From contig DDVW01000053.1 in assembly GCA_002345545.1 (NCBI GenBank), positions 80,805 to 144,804 on the forward strand: a stretch of DNA of 64,000 nucleotides, given 5' to 3'. Origin of the DNA: Stenotrophomonas sp. UBA2302 (GTDB lineage Bacteria > Pseudomonadota > Gammaproteobacteria > Xanthomonadales > Xanthomonadaceae). Positions 42,134 to 51,449 of the stretch are shown here, one piece after another. The notes below the pieces were generated by a model that ran no database searches, was not told the DNA's origin, and saw only the letters and a program-made list of their open reading frames with translations. How positions within the stretch are numbered: position 1 is the first letter of the stretch; each line of letters opens with the position of its first letter. Both the position numbers and the translations under genes were made by a program.

Positions 42134-43047
42134 GCCAGCGACTTCTCCACAGCCAGCACCATCAATCCTTGCGCGCCGGCACGCTCCAGTTCCTCCAGCC
42201 GCTGCCAGCTGAGCGCGCCGTTGCACATGGTCTGCAGGCGGATCGCCGTACCGCCATTGCCGCCAGGCAGGCGCAGCAACGGATCGGCATCAGGCAGCAG
42301 CCGTGCCAGTGCATCGATGCAGTCTTCCTGCGCGCTGAACATCAGCAGCTTCTGGTCCTGCACCCTGCTCAGGCCATCCAGCCGCCGCAGCAGCATCGCC
42401 ATCAGCCCGGCACGGGCGTCATCCGGTTCGTGTACCGGTCCGGCCAGTACCGCTTCGCTTTCCAGCAGCACCTCCACCGGCTTGAGCTGGTTGGCGGCGA
42501 GCGTGGCGCCACTGGAAACCAGATCGCAGATCACTTCGGCGGTGCCGAGCTTGGGGGCGATCTCCACCGAACCCGACAGCTCGACAACCTGGGCATCGAC
42601 CCCCTGTTCCTGCAACCAGGCGCCGAGGATGGCCGGATAACTGGTGGCGATACGCTTGCCCACCAGCTGGGCCACGCCCTGCCACTCCCACTCCTCGGGG
42701 ACGGCGATCATCAGCCGGCACTGGCCGAATCCCAGTCCACGCAGTGGCTGGTAGGCATCGGGCAGACCGATCTGGCGGCGCGCCTTGGCCTGTTCGTCCA
42801 GCTCGTTGAGACCGACCACGCCCAGATCGCAGACACCATCGGCAATCAGGCCGGGGATGTCGTCATCGCGCACCAGCAGCAGATCGACCGGCAGCGATTC
42901 GCCGAAGCAGAACAGCTTGTCGCGGCTCTGCCGCCAGCTCAGGCCACAGGCGGCCAGCAGACTGCGCGCGGGATCGGCCAGGCGGCCACTTTTCTGGATG
43001 GCGATACGCAGCCGGTCACGTGCCGGCGCGGTGGTGGAAGCACTCAT
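42130..43047 (-). CDS. hisG: ATP phosphoribosyltransferase, long form
   Basis: A 305-residue HisG, the committed first step of histidine synthesis, normally feedback-inhibited by histidine through its C-terminal ACT-like domain (about 225-300). The length shows the long, self-sufficient form that needs no His[16 protein letters not shown] at the start and [31 protein letters not shown] mark the catalytic domains. It begins 9 bases after the TrpR-like regulator gene. Confidence 0.95.
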   Translation of the reverse strand: MSASTTAPARDRLRIAIQKSGRLADPARSLLAACGLSWRQSRDKLFCFGESLPVDLLLVRDDDIPGLIADGVCDLGVVGLNELDEQAKARRQIGLPDAYQPLRGLGFGQCRLMIAVPEEWEWQGVAQLVGKRIATSYPAILGAWLQEQGVDAQVVELSGSVEIAPKLGTAEVICDLVSSGATLAANQLKPVEVLLESEAVLAGPVHEPDDARAGLMAMLLRRLDGLSRVQDQKLLMFSAQEDCIDALARLLPDADPLLRLPGGNGGTAIRLQTMCNGALSWQRLEELERAGAQGLMVLAVEKSLA

Positions 43048-43056
43048 GCAGTTGTC

Positions 43057-43383
43057 TCAGTTGGATTCGGTTTTGCGCGGGGCGATGCGCGCGATGGCCG
43101 TGGCGTAACCGCCCGTACCGTGTTCCAGCGAACGCGCGACCCGGCCGATGGTGGTGACGCTGACCCCGGTCAGGTCGTAGATCTCGCGATAGGGAACGCC
43201 CTTGCGCAGCAGTGGCACCACCCGCCAGCGGTCGGCCATGGCCTCCAGCTCGGCCGGCGTGCACAGGTCACGCAGGAAGGCCTGCACTTCCTGCGGCTTG
43301 TCCAGCGCGGCCAGCGCGCGCGCCAACGCTTTCAGCGGGGCGTCGGAGGGCTTCTCTTTCTCGGTGTCGATGCGCGGTTTCAT
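43057..43383 (-). CDS. TrpR/YerC-family regulator, probable histidine-operon repressor
   Basis: A 108-residue protein of the TrpR/YerC family. LARALAALDKPQEVQAFLRDLCTPAELEAMADRW is the helical dimer part and KGVPYREIYDLTGVSVTTIGRVARSL the helix-turn-helix. First-gene position 9 bases before hisG argues that it controls the his operon, as HisR predicted for xanthomonads. The ATG at 43383 has no Shine-Dalgarno sequence; an in-frame TTG three codons upstream is an alternative. Two operator-like repeats lie just upstream, so autoregulation by a histidine-sensing repressor is likely. Confidence 0.85.
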   Translation of the reverse strand: MKPRIDTEKEKPSDAPLKALARALAALDKPQEVQAFLRDLCTPAELEAMADRWRVVPLLRKGVPYREIYDLTGVSVTTIGRVARSLEHGTGGYATAIARIAPRKTESN

Positions 43384-43388
43384 TTGTA

Positions 43389-43416
43389 TCAATGTAATAG
43401 CGTGCTAATACATTAG
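43389..43416 (-). promoter_or_regulatory. Two operator-like repeats before the his operon
   Basis: CTAAT-AC-ATTAG at 43405-43416 is a 5+5 inverted repeat, and TCAATGTAATAG at 43389-43400 matches its complement CTAATGTATTAG at 9 of 12 positions. The two are spaced 16 bases apart, centred about 10 and 27 bases before the regulator's ATG. CTA/TAG cores recall TrpR-family operators. No histidine-rich leader peptide or attenuator is seen in this gap. Confidence 0.62.
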
Positions 43417-43507
43417 TGCGTGACGTGCAGAAGGTCAAACCCGCAAGAACCGGCACGGCAGTTCGGTTCATGTCCGTACCGGCCTGCTGCACCATGCCGG
43501 TTCCGCA

Positions 43508-43538
43508 AAATGAAAAGGCCCCGCACTGCGGGGCCTTT
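43508..43538 (-). terminator. Intrinsic terminator of hisS
   Basis: AAAGGCCCCGC, loop ACT and GCGGGGCCTTT make an 11-bp stem 24 bases past the hisS stop on the minus strand, followed there by TCATTTTG. It separates hisS from the downstream his operon, which therefore needs its own promoter. Confidence 0.88.
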
Positions 43539-43561
43539 GATCAAACCGGAATCTCTGCGAC

Positions 43562-44971
43562 TCAGCGCGCCATCGCGCGGGCCTGTTCCAGCTCCACCTG
43601 CAGCGTGCTGGCCAGCTCCTCGCGGGCCACTTCGAACTGCTGCTCGCGCAGCAGGTCCTTGACCGCGACCACGCCACGCGCCAGCTCGTCCTCACCGGCC
43701 AGCACCACGAAACGGATACCGGCCTTGGCCGCGTACTGGAACTGCTTGCCGACCTTCTTCGGCTCCATCTGCACTTCTGTGTTGATGCCACCGGCACGCA
43801 GGCGGCGGGCGATATCCAGCGAGTGCGGCATCGCCGCCTCGTCCATCAGCGCCACCATCGCCTGCACGCTGCTTTCGGCGATGCCGTCGATCAGCCCGGC
43901 TTCGCGCAGCTGCCAGAACAGACGGGTCAGGCCAATGGAGATGCCCACGCCCGGCAAGCGCGACTTGGTGTAGTGGCTGGCCAGGTCCTCATAGCGACCG
44001 CCGGAGCAGATCGAGCCGATCTGCGGATGATCCAGCAGCGTGGTCTCGTAGACGGTGCCGGTGTAGTAATCCAGCCCGCGGGCGATGGAGAAGTTCAGAC
44101 AGTACGCGCTTTCCGGCACGCCCAATGCCTTGACCAGCTCCAGCACCTCGCGCAGTTCGGCCGCACCGGTGCGCAGCGACTCGCTGGCGCCCTGCCCGGC
44201 ATTGGCCAGCACCGCATCGATCTGCGCCAGCGCGTCGGCATGCGAGGACGAACGCACTTCGACAAAGGCCAGGATGCGCTCGACCGCCTCGACCGGCAGA
44301 CCGAAGTCCGGACCGACCAGCGTTTCGCGCACGTAGTCGGCGCCGCGCTTGTCCAGCTTGTCGACCTCGCGCAGCACCAGCGCCTGCTGCTGCGGATCGG
44401 CCACGCCCTGCGCCTCGAAGAAACCACGCATCAGCTTGCGGTTGTTCAGCTGCACGGCGAAGTCGCCGATGCGCAGCTCGGAGAACACCGCATGGATCAC
44501 TGCCAGCACTTCGGCGTCATAGCGGATGCTCAGCACATCCTTGCCGATCACGTCGATATCGCACTGGTAGAACTCGCGGAAGCGCCCGCGCTGGGCGCGT
44601 TCGCCACGGTAGACGCGCTGCATCTGGTAGCGGCGGAACGGGAAGGTCAGCTCGTGCTCGTGCTCGGCCACGTAACGGGCCAGCGGCACGGTCAGGTCGA
44701 AGCGCAGCGCCAGCTCCGGCAGGCCGCCCTTGTCGGCGGATTCGGCGGCATTGGCCAGTGCGCCGGTGGACTGCACAAAGTACACCTGTCGCTCGGTCTC
44801 ACCACCGGACTTGGTCAGCAATACATCCGACAACTCGAATACCGGGGTTTCCACCGGCAGGAACCCGAAGCGCTCGTAATTGCGGCGGATGACGTCCAGC
44901 ATGCGCTGGAACGCGATCTGCTCGCGCGGCAACAACTCCATGATGCCGGGCGGGGTACGGGGCTTGATCAC
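43562..44971 (-). CDS. hisS: Histidine--tRNA ligase
   Basis: A 469-residue class II aminoacyl-tRNA synthetase. Motif 1 lies around [18 protein letters not shown], motif 2 in [27 protein letters not shown], the histidine-specific [12 protein letters not shown], and motif 3 [13 protein letters not shown]. The C-terminal anticodon-binding domain (about 375-469) is complete, so this is a true synthetase, not HisZ. The start is GTG at 44971 with GGAG 9 bases before it. A TAGAAT on the minus strand at 45017-45012 is a likely -10. It precedes the his operon but is cut off from it by a terminator. Confidence 0.94.
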   Translation of the reverse strand: MIKPRTPPGIMELLPREQIAFQRMLDVIRRNYERFGFLPVETPVFELSDVLLTKSGGETERQVYFVQSTGALANAAESADKGGLPELALRFDLTVPLARYVAEHEHELTFPFRRYQMQRVYRGERAQRGRFREFYQCDIDVIGKDVLSIRYDAEVLAVIHAVFSELRIGDFAVQLNNRKLMRGFFEAQGVADPQQQALVLREVDKLDKRGADYVRETLVGPDFGLPVEAVERILAFVEVRSSSHADALAQIDAVLANAGQGASESLRTGAAELREVLELVKALGVPESAYCLNFSIARGLDYYTGTVYETTLLDHPQIGSICSGGRYEDLASHYTKSRLPGVGISIGLTRLFWQLREAGLIDGIAESSVQAMVALMDEAAMPHSLDIARRLRAGGINTEVQMEPKKVGKQFQYAAKAGIRFVVLAGEDELARGVVAVKDLLREQQFEVAREELASTLQVELEQARAMAR

Positions 44972-45082
44972 GGGCGGAACTCCTGCAACTCGGTGGGGGA
45001 AACGGAGGCCAATTCTAGCCGGACAGCACCCCCACCGACCGTATGAAGTATCATTTGCCACTCTCCCCCGTGTGCCAACACC

Positions 45083-45838
45083 ATGTCCCGGCCCGTGCCC
45101 GGTCCCGAGCAATCCTCCACAGCGTCCGACAGGATGGAAGGCAGCGCCCTCAGCGAATGCCTGCATTGCACTGTCCGCCATCTGGCGGTGTGCTCGGCGC
45201 TGTCCTGCGATGAAGTGCAGGCACTGGAAGACATCACCGTGTCGCAGCAGATCCCGCTGGGCACGACGCTGGCCCGCACCGGCGAGCCCCGCTCGCACAT
45301 CTACACGGTCACCGCCGGCGCATTGCGGCTGGTACGGACGCTGGCCGATGGCCGCCGCCAGGTCAGCGGCTTCGCGCTGCCCGGCGACTACGTGGGACTG
45401 AGTGGCAGTGACAACCACCGTTACGACATCGAGGCCATCGCCGACAGCCGCGTATGCCGGGTGCCGGTGCCGCAGATGCGGGAATTGCGCCTGCGTTACC
45501 CGCACCTTGAGCGCAAGCTGCTGCAGCGCGCCTGCCAGGAGCTGGATGCGGCACAGGCCAATGCCCTCGCCCTCGCCCGCCTGCAGCCGCCGGAGCGGCT
45601 GGCCGACTTCCTGCTGCGCCTGTGCGCACGCGAAGCGCAGCGCGGCCAGGTTGGCAACCGCGTGTCACTGCCGATGGGACGCAGCGATATCGCCGACCAT
45701 CTCGGCCTGACCATGGAAACGGTGAGCCGCACGTTCACCAAGCTGCGCCAGCAGGGCCTGATCGCGCTGCCGCACCTGAATGTGGTCGAGATCCTCGATT
45801 TCGCCGGGCTGCAGCAGCTGGCCAACGACGAATTCTGA
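45083..45838 (+). CDS. FNR/Crp-family oxygen-responsive regulator
   Basis: A 251-residue regulator. C26 and C29 (CLHC), C37 (LAVC) and C125 (DSRVC) are placed like the four cysteines that hold an oxygen-sensitive [4Fe-4S] cluster in FNR; the C-x2-C-x7-C spacing is that of FnrL rather than of E. coli Fnr. The cyclic-nucleotide-like beta-roll spans about 50-135, the dimer helix 140-170, and the helix-turn-helix 195-225 with recognition residues E212, S215 and R216 as in FNR. It is therefore not Clp, the cysteine-free xanthomonad Crp homolog. It is divergent from hisS; targets are not visible here. Confidence 0.9.
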   Translation: MSRPVPGPEQSSTASDRMEGSALSECLHCTVRHLAVCSALSCDEVQALEDITVSQQIPLGTTLARTGEPRSHIYTVTAGALRLVRTLADGRRQVSGFALPGDYVGLSGSDNHRYDIEAIADSRVCRVPVPQMRELRLRYPHLERKLLQRACQELDAAQANALALARLQPPERLADFLLRLCAREAQRGQVGNRVSLPMGRSDIADHLGLTMETVSRTFTKLRQQGLIALPHLNVVEILDFAGLQQLANDEF

Positions 45839-45847
45839 AACCCTGCC

Positions 45848-46162
45848 TCAGTTGCAGCCGGCCATGCAGTTGCCCAGCCGTTCGCCGCAGACCGCGCTGC
45901 GTGACCGGCTCTGGCAGAAGGCCTGCGATGTCTGGCAGGCGCCGCGCAGCTCCGGGTCGGTGATGCGCTCACAGGCACTCTGGCGGCTGGCCTCGGCGCA
46001 GTCGCCGTAACTGCCGGTATCAGCCATGCAGGCTTGGTAACGCCCCTGGCAGGAATTCACACAGGCGCCCGGATCGCCCCTCGGCGCATCGCGCCAGCTC
46101 GCCGTGCCGCAACCGGCCAGCAGCATCGGCAACACAACCAGAAACCCCACATACCTGCGCAT
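45848..46162 (-). CDS. Small cysteine-rich lipoprotein
   Basis: A 104-residue predicted lipoprotein: lipobox LAGC (C18), then about 85 residues carrying ten further cysteines, several in C-x3-C pairs (CVNSC, CMAGC). In the periplasm these would probably form five disulfides, giving a compact knotted domain. I know no family name. The ATG at 46162 follows GCGC without a strong ribosome site. It lies 9 bases after the converging FNR-type gene and 73 bases downstream of the fumarase stop, in the same direction as fumarase, and may be co-transcribed with it. Confidence 0.7.
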   Translation of the reverse strand: MRRYVGFLVVLPMLLAGCGTASWRDAPRGDPGACVNSCQGRYQACMADTGSYGDCAEASRQSACERITDPELRGACQTSQAFCQSRSRSAVCGERLGNCMAGCN

Positions 46163-46235
46163 CGGCCGGCCCCGGAAACGACGATGGCCCGAGCATAGCC
46201 CGGGCCATCGCAGCGCTACAGCCTGACGCTGCCGT

Positions 46236-47753
46236 TTACTCGACCACCACCGGAATCCCGGCGATGCGGGCCTGCCATTCGCGCGGGCCGGTGGTATGCA
46301 CCGACTCACCGGTGGAATCCACGGCCACGGTCACCGGCATGTCCTGCACGGTGAACTCGTAGATCGCCTCCATGCCCAGATCGGCGAAACCGACGACCTT
46401 GGCCGCCTTGATCGCCTTGGACACCAGATAGGCCGAGCCGCCAACCGCCATCAGGTAGGCCGACTTGTTGTCGCGGATCGCCTCGATCGCCGCCGGGCCG
46501 CGCTCGGCCTTGCCGACCATGCCCAGCAGACCGGTCTGCTCAAGGATCTGGCGGGTGAACTTGTCCATGCGGGTGGCGGTGGTCGGGCCGGCCGGGCCCA
46601 CCACCTCGTCACGCACCGGATCGACCGGGCCGACGTAATAGATGAAGCGGCCCTTCAGATCGACCGGTAGTTCTTCGCCCTTGTTGAGCATGTCGACCAT
46701 GCGCTTGTGCGCGGCGTCGCGGCCGGTCAGCAGCTTGCCGTTGAGCAGCAGGGTCTGGCCCGGCTTCCAACTGGCCACTTCTTCCGGCGTGATGTTATCC
46801 AGATCGACGCGGGTGCCCTTGGAGGCGTCATAGGTGATCTGCGGCCAGTCTTCCAGCGACGGCGGGTCCAGCATCACCGGGCCGCTGCCGTCCAGGGTGA
46901 AGTGGGCGTGGCGGGTGGCGGCGCAGTTCGGGATCATCGCCACCGGCAGGTTGGCGGCGTGGGTCGGGAAATCCTTGACCTTGATGTCCAGCACCGTGGT
47001 CAGGCCGCCCAGGCCCTGCGCACCGATGCCCAGCGCGTTGACCTTCTCGTACAGCTCCAGGCGCAGCTCTTCGGCACGGTTGGAAGCGCCGCGGGCCTGC
47101 AGATCGGTGATGTCGATCGGCTCCATCAGCGATTCCTTGGCCAGCAGCATCGCCTTCTCGGCAGTACCACCGATGCCGATACCGAGCATGCCGGGCGGGC
47201 ACCAGCCGGCGCCCATGGTCGGCACGGTCTTGAGCACCCAGTCGACGATCGAATCGGACGGATTGAGCATGGCGAACTTGCTCTTGGCCTCGGAGCCACC
47301 ACCCTTGGCGGCCACAATCACCTCGACCTTGTCACCGGGGACGACCTTGACGTTGACGACGCCCGGGGTGTTGTCTTTGGTATTGATGCGCTTGCCAGCC
47401 GGGTCGGCCAGCACCGAGGCGCGCAGCTTGTTGTCCGGATAGGCGTAGGCGCGGCGCACGCCTTCGTTGGCCATGTCCTCCACGCCCATGGTGGCGTCGT
47501 CCCAGCGCACGTTCATGCCGATTTCCAGGAACACGGTGACGATACCGGTGTCCTGGCAGATCGGCCGGTGGCCCTCGGCGCACATGCGCGAGTTGATCAG
47601 GATCTGCGCGATGGCTTCCTTGGCGGCCGGCGATTCCTCGCGCTCATAGGCGGCAGAGAGATTCTTGATGTAGTCGGCCGGGTGGTAGTACGAGATGTAC
47701 TGCAGCGCATCGGCGATGGACTGGATGAGGTCTTCCTGCTTGATCGATGTCAC
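46236..47753 (-). CDS. fumA: Fumarate hydratase, class I ([4Fe-4S])
   Basis: A 505-residue iron-sulfur fumarase. The three cluster cysteines are C66 (PICQDTG), C185 (GWCPPGML) and C277 (PNCAATRH); GIGIGGTAEKAML and TTATRMDKF are further family blocks. The N-terminal alpha and C-terminal beta parts are fused, as in E. coli FumA/B. It is the main TCA fumarase in many proteobacteria but oxygen-labile, complementing fumC at 32889-34280. The start is GTG at 47753; no strong ribosome site is seen. The symbol fumA denotes class; paralogs cannot be told apart by sequence. Confidence 0.94.
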   Translation of the reverse strand: MTSIKQEDLIQSIADALQYISYYHPADYIKNLSAAYEREESPAAKEAIAQILINSRMCAEGHRPICQDTGIVTVFLEIGMNVRWDDATMGVEDMANEGVRRAYAYPDNKLRASVLADPAGKRINTKDNTPGVVNVKVVPGDKVEVIVAAKGGGSEAKSKFAMLNPSDSIVDWVLKTVPTMGAGWCPPGMLGIGIGGTAEKAMLLAKESLMEPIDITDLQARGASNRAEELRLELYEKVNALGIGAQGLGGLTTVLDIKVKDFPTHAANLPVAMIPNCAATRHAHFTLDGSGPVMLDPPSLEDWPQITYDASKGTRVDLDNITPEEVASWKPGQTLLLNGKLLTGRDAAHKRMVDMLNKGEELPVDLKGRFIYYVGPVDPVRDEVVGPAGPTTATRMDKFTRQILEQTGLLGMVGKAERGPAAIEAIRDNKSAYLMAVGGSAYLVSKAIKAAKVVGFADLGMEAIYEFTVQDMPVTVAVDSTGESVHTTGPREWQARIAGIPVVVE

Positions 47754-47918
47754 GTCTTGCTCGCTTGCGGGGGCTGGCGGGAGTGGAGCCGCCCATTTTA
47801 GGCCAAAGTGCGCCCCGCACCCGCCCACCCTGCCGGCACACGCTGTTGCGCGCGGCTGCACGCACCTGTTCAGGTGGCCGGTAGCTGCCGGCGGCGCCAG
47901 ACAGCACAATAGCCCGGC

Positions 47919-48563
47919 ATGGGAACCCTGGTACTGATCCTCGACCTTATCGGCACCTTCGTTTTCGCCCTGTCCGGGGCGACGATGGGGGTGCGTCGGC
48001 ATCTGGATATCTTCGGCGTGCTGGTGCTGTCGTTTGCCGCAGCGCTGGCCGGTGGCATCACCCGCGACCTGTTGATCGGCGCCACACCGGTGGCGGCGAT
48101 CAGCGACTGGCGCTATCCAGCCATCACCCTGGCTGCCGGCATCGTCACCTTCTACTGGAAACCGCTGATCCAGCGGCTGCAGTATCCGGTGCGGATGTTC
48201 GATGCGATGGGCCTGGCGCTGTTCGCGGTGGCCGGCACGCAGAAGGCACTGGCCTTCGGCATCGCCCCGCCACTGGCGGCCGCACTGGGCATGCTCACCG
48301 GCATTGGCGGTGGCATCGCCCGCGACGTGCTGCTGGCCCAGGTGCCGCTGGTGCTGCAGGCCGAGCTGTATGCCGTGGCCGCGCTGGCCGGTGCGGCGGT
48401 GGTGGCGCTGGGCTACTGGCTGGACCTGCCGGCCATTCCCTGTGCGCTGGCCGGTGCCGGGCTGTGTTTCGGCCTGCGGATGATGGCCATGCATTACGAC
48501 TGGCATCTGCCCAAGGCGCTGCAGTCCTCCGACCCGCCGCCCCCGGAAGGTCCGCGCCAGTAA
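47919..48563 (+). CDS. TRIC-type cation channel (YadS/UPF0126)
   Basis: A 214-residue membrane protein with seven hydrophobic helices made of two homologous halves, each bearing the glycine-rich signature: GGITRDLLIGATPV in the first, GGIARDVLLAQVPL in the second. Bacterial and archaeal TRIC homologs form trimeric potassium/sodium-permeable channels. It begins with ATG at 47919, divergent from fumA across 165 bases. Its cellular role in bacteria is unsettled. The C-terminus is a short Pro-rich tail. Confidence 0.88.
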   Translation: MGTLVLILDLIGTFVFALSGATMGVRRHLDIFGVLVLSFAAALAGGITRDLLIGATPVAAISDWRYPAITLAAGIVTFYWKPLIQRLQYPVRMFDAMGLALFAVAGTQKALAFGIAPPLAAALGMLTGIGGGIARDVLLAQVPLVLQAELYAVAALAGAAVVALGYWLDLPAIPCALAGAGLCFGLRMMAMHYDWHLPKALQSSDPPPPEGPRQ

Positions 48564-48642
48564 GCCTGCACGGCGACAACTGGCCGCGCTTCCGCTCCGG
48601 CACAATGACCACCGCCGAGCCGCCCGCCCACAGATCCCGCCG

Positions 48643-50502
48643 ATGCCGCCACCGATTCCTCCCGCTGCCCCGCTGAAACTGCGCGAACGGTTCCGCGCCC
48701 TGCGCAACCTGCCGCCATTCCTGCGGATGATCTGGCAAGCCAGTTCGACGTTGGCCCTGTGCAGCCTCGGATTGCGCCTGGTGCGCTCGCTGATGCCGGT
48801 GGCGATGCTGTATGTCGGCAAGCTGATCATCGACGAGGCGGTCCGGCTGGCCGGCCTGCCCGGCACTTTCCCACCGCTGGAACAGGCGCTGGCCAGCGGC
48901 CTGCTCGGCCAGTTGCTGCTGTTGCTGGGCATCGAGCTGAGCCTGGCGATCGGCTCGGATCTGCTCGGTCGGCTAGTGGGCTATGCCGATTCCCTGCTCT
49001 CGGAGCTGTTCACCAACGCCAGCAGCATCCGCCTGATGGAGCATGCCGCCAAGCTGGATCTTGAGGATTTCGAAGATCCGGATGTGCAGGACAAGCTCGA
49101 CCGCGCGCGCCGCCAGACGCTGGGCCGCAGCAACCTGATGAGCCTGCTGTTCGGCCAGCTGCAGGACGCCATCACCGTCACCAGCCTGGCGGTCGGCCTG
49201 GTCATCTATGCACCGTGGCTGATCGCGCTGCTGGCGCTGGCGCTGGTGCCGGCGTTCCTCGGCGAATCGCATTTCAACGCGATCGGCTACTCGCTCAATT
49301 TCCAGTGGACCCCGGAACGGCGCCAGCTCGACTACCTGCGCCAGACCGGCGCCAGCGTGGAAACCGCCAAGGAGGTGAAGATCTTCAACCTCCACCGCTT
49401 CCTGATCGAGCGTTACCGGATGCTGGCGGCGCGGTTCTACCTGGCCAACCGGCGGCTGGCGCGCAAGCGGGCGCTGTGGGGCACGCTGCTGGCGGCACTG
49501 GGCACGCTCGGCTACTACGTCGCCTACGGCTACATCGCCTGGCGCACGGTGCGCGGTGATTTTTCCATCGGCGACCTCACCTTCCTGGCCGGCAGTTTCC
49601 AGCGCCTGCGGCAACTGCTCGAAGGCCTGCTGACCGGCTTTTCACAAGTCGCCAGCCAGGCCATGTATCTGGACGATCTGTTCTCGTTCTTCGCGATCGA
49701 ACCGGAGATCCACTCGCGCCCCGATGCGCTGCCGGTGCCGCGGCCGATCCGCGAGGGCTTCGTGTTCGAGAATGTCGGCTTCCGCTATCCCGAGGCCGAA
49801 CGCTGGGCGGTACGCCATCTCGACTTCCAGTTGCACGCCGGCGAGGTGATCGCACTGGTCGGCGAGAACGGTGCCGGCAAGACCACGCTGGTGAAGCTGC
49901 TGGCGCGGCTGTACGACCCGGACGAAGGCCGCATCCTGCTTGATGGCCACGACCTGCGCGATTACGACCTGGACGAGCTGCGCGCCAACATGGGGGTGAT
50001 CTTCCAGGACTTCGTGCGCTACAACCTCACCGCCGGCGAAAACATCGGTGTCGGTCTGGTCGAAGCGATGGACGACCAGCCGCGTATCGAGGACGCGGCG
50101 CACCGGGCACTGGCCGATGCGGTCATCGACAGCCTGCCCGAAGCCTACGCGCAGCAGATCGGCCGCCGCTTCAAGACCGGCGTGGACCTGTCCGGCGGGC
50201 AATGGCAGAAGATCGCCATCGCCCGTGCCTACATGCGCGATGCGCAGGTGATGATCCTCGACGAGCCCACCGCCGCACTCGATGCACGCGCCGAATACGA
50301 GGTGTTCCAGCGTTTCAAGGAACTGTCGGACAAGCGCACCGCGGTGCTGATCTCGCACCGTTTCTCCTCGGTACGCATGGCCGACCGCATCCTAGTACTG
50401 GCCGACGGCCGTATCGAGGCCAGCGGCACCCACGAGCAGCTGATGGCCGCTGGCGGGCGTTACGCCGAACTGTTCGAACTGCAGGCTGCCGGCTACCGCT
50501 GA
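48643..50502 (+). CDS. ABC exporter, fused membrane and ATPase domains
   Basis: A 619-residue half-transporter. Residues 1-330 hold about six transmembrane helices with a cytoplasmic extension (DLEDFEDPDVQDKLDRARRQT is a typical coupling region); residues 370-610 are the ATPase: Walker A GENGAGKT at 407-414, signature LSGGQ at 516-520, Walker B VMILDEPTA at 536-544 and switch H in LISHRFSSVRMADRI. It should work as a homodimer, exporting a lipid, peptide or drug. No partner gene gives a hint about cargo. It starts 79 bases after the TRIC gene. Confidence 0.9.
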   Translation: MPPPIPPAAPLKLRERFRALRNLPPFLRMIWQASSTLALCSLGLRLVRSLMPVAMLYVGKLIIDEAVRLAGLPGTFPPLEQALASGLLGQLLLLLGIELSLAIGSDLLGRLVGYADSLLSELFTNASSIRLMEHAAKLDLEDFEDPDVQDKLDRARRQTLGRSNLMSLLFGQLQDAITVTSLAVGLVIYAPWLIALLALALVPAFLGESHFNAIGYSLNFQWTPERRQLDYLRQTGASVETAKEVKIFNLHRFLIERYRMLAARFYLANRRLARKRALWGTLLAALGTLGYYVAYGYIAWRTVRGDFSIGDLTFLAGSFQRLRQLLEGLLTGFSQVASQAMYLDDLFSFFAIEPEIHSRPDALPVPRPIREGFVFENVGFRYPEAERWAVRHLDFQLHAGEVIALVGENGAGKTTLVKLLARLYDPDEGRILLDGHDLRDYDLDELRANMGVIFQDFVRYNLTAGENIGVGLVEAMDDQPRIEDAAHRALADAVIDSLPEAYAQQIGRRFKTGVDLSGGQWQKIAIARAYMRDAQVMILDEPTAALDARAEYEVFQRFKELSDKRTAVLISHRFSSVRMADRILVLADGRIEASGTHEQLMAAGGRYAELFELQAAGYR

Positions 50503-50624
50503 AATACCGACCGCGACACGGAAGATGCGTCATCCGCAGCAGCGTGCAAGCTGCCCGCCCGCAGTCATTTCGTTCTCCGCCCCGACGGCGACAAAACGTC
50601 GCATCCGGCCACGGCAGGCCGGTT

Positions 50625-50633
50625 TGCTAGAAT
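50625..50633 (+). promoter_or_regulatory. Extended -10 promoter of the ferredoxin-NADP reductase gene
   Basis: TG-C-TAGAAT at 50625-50633 is an extended -10, 33 bases before the ATG, with no clear -35. It gives a leader of about 27 bases. Confidence 0.6.
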
Positions 50634-50666
50634 GGCGTGGTTTGCTCATCCGACAAGAATCCCGGC

Positions 50667-51449
50667 ATGTCTTCCGCTTACGGCACCGAAACGGTGCTTG
50701 AAGTCCGTCACTGGACGGACGCCTACTTCAGCTTCTCCACCACCCGTGACAGCGGCTTCCGCTTCGAGAACGGCCAGTTCGTGATGATCGGCCTGGAAAA
50801 CGAAGGCAGCCGCCCGTTGATGCGCGCCTATTCGCTGGCCAGCGGCAACTGGGAAGAGCAGCTGCACTTCTTCAGCATCAAGGTGCAGGACGGCCCGCTG
50901 ACCTCGCGGCTGCAGCATCTCAAGCCCGGCGACACGATCCTGGTCGGCAAGAAGCCCACAGGCACGCTGCTGATCAGCGACCTGCACCCGGGCAAGCACC
51001 TGTACCTGCTGGGCACCGGCACCGGCCTGGCGCCATGGCTGAGCATCGTCAAGGACCCGGAAACCTACGAGCGCTTCGAGAAGGTCATCGTCTGCCACGG
51101 CGTGCGTTTCGAAAAGGACCTCGCCTACCGCGAGTACTTCGAGAAGGAACTGCTGGAAGACGAGATCCTCGGCGAGATCGTCCGTGACAAGCTGCTGTAT
51201 TACCCGGCGGTCACCCGCGAGCCGTTCCGCAACCACGGCCGCCTGACCACGCTGATGGAAACCGGGGCGATGCCGCAGGCGCTGGGCCTGCCGCCGTTCG
51301 ACCCGGCCAATGACCGCTTCATGATCTGCGGCAGCCCGCAGATGCTGGCCGACCTGCGCAACGTGCTGGACGCACGCGGCTTCGAGGTTTCGCCGCGCAT
51401 CGGCACGCCCGGCCATTACGTGTTCGAGCGCGCCTTCGTCGAGAAGTGA
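50667..51449 (+). CDS. fpr: Ferredoxin/flavodoxin--NADP+ reductase
   Basis: A 260-residue flavoprotein of the bacterial Fpr type (subclass I, as in Pseudomonas and Azotobacter). FAD-binding R-A-Y-S is at 53-56, the NADP site GTGTGLAPW at 116-124, ICGSPQMLAD near 225, and the C-terminal segment GHYVFERAFVEK without the aromatic end of plant enzymes. It shuttles electrons between NADPH and ferredoxins or flavodoxin in Fe-S repair, oxidative-stress response and iron metabolism. I chose ATG 50667 rather than an in-frame start ten codons upstream. A Fur-regulated iron gene follows. Confidence 0.94.
   Translation: MSSAYGTETVLEVRHWTDAYFSFSTTRDSGFRFENGQFVMIGLENEGSRPLMRAYSLASGNWEEQLHFFSIKVQDGPLTSRLQHLKPGDTILVGKKPTGTLLISDLHPGKHLYLLGTGTGLAPWLSIVKDPETYERFEKVIVCHGVRFEKDLAYREYFEKELLEDEILGEIVRDKLLYYPAVTREPFRNHGRLTTLMETGAMPQALGLPPFDPANDRFMICGSPQMLADLRNVLDARGFEVSPRIGTPGHYVFERAFVEK

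Noticed and set aside
43417..43507. Histidine attenuator with leader peptide
   Set aside because: No short ORF with consecutive His codons and no alternating terminator/antiterminator before the his operon; the hairpin at 43508-43538 serves hisS.
45083..45838. Could this be Clp, the xanthomonad Crp homolog?
   Set aside because: Clp lacks the N-terminal CxxC cluster; this protein has four FNR-type cysteines and a different cyclic-nucleotide pocket.
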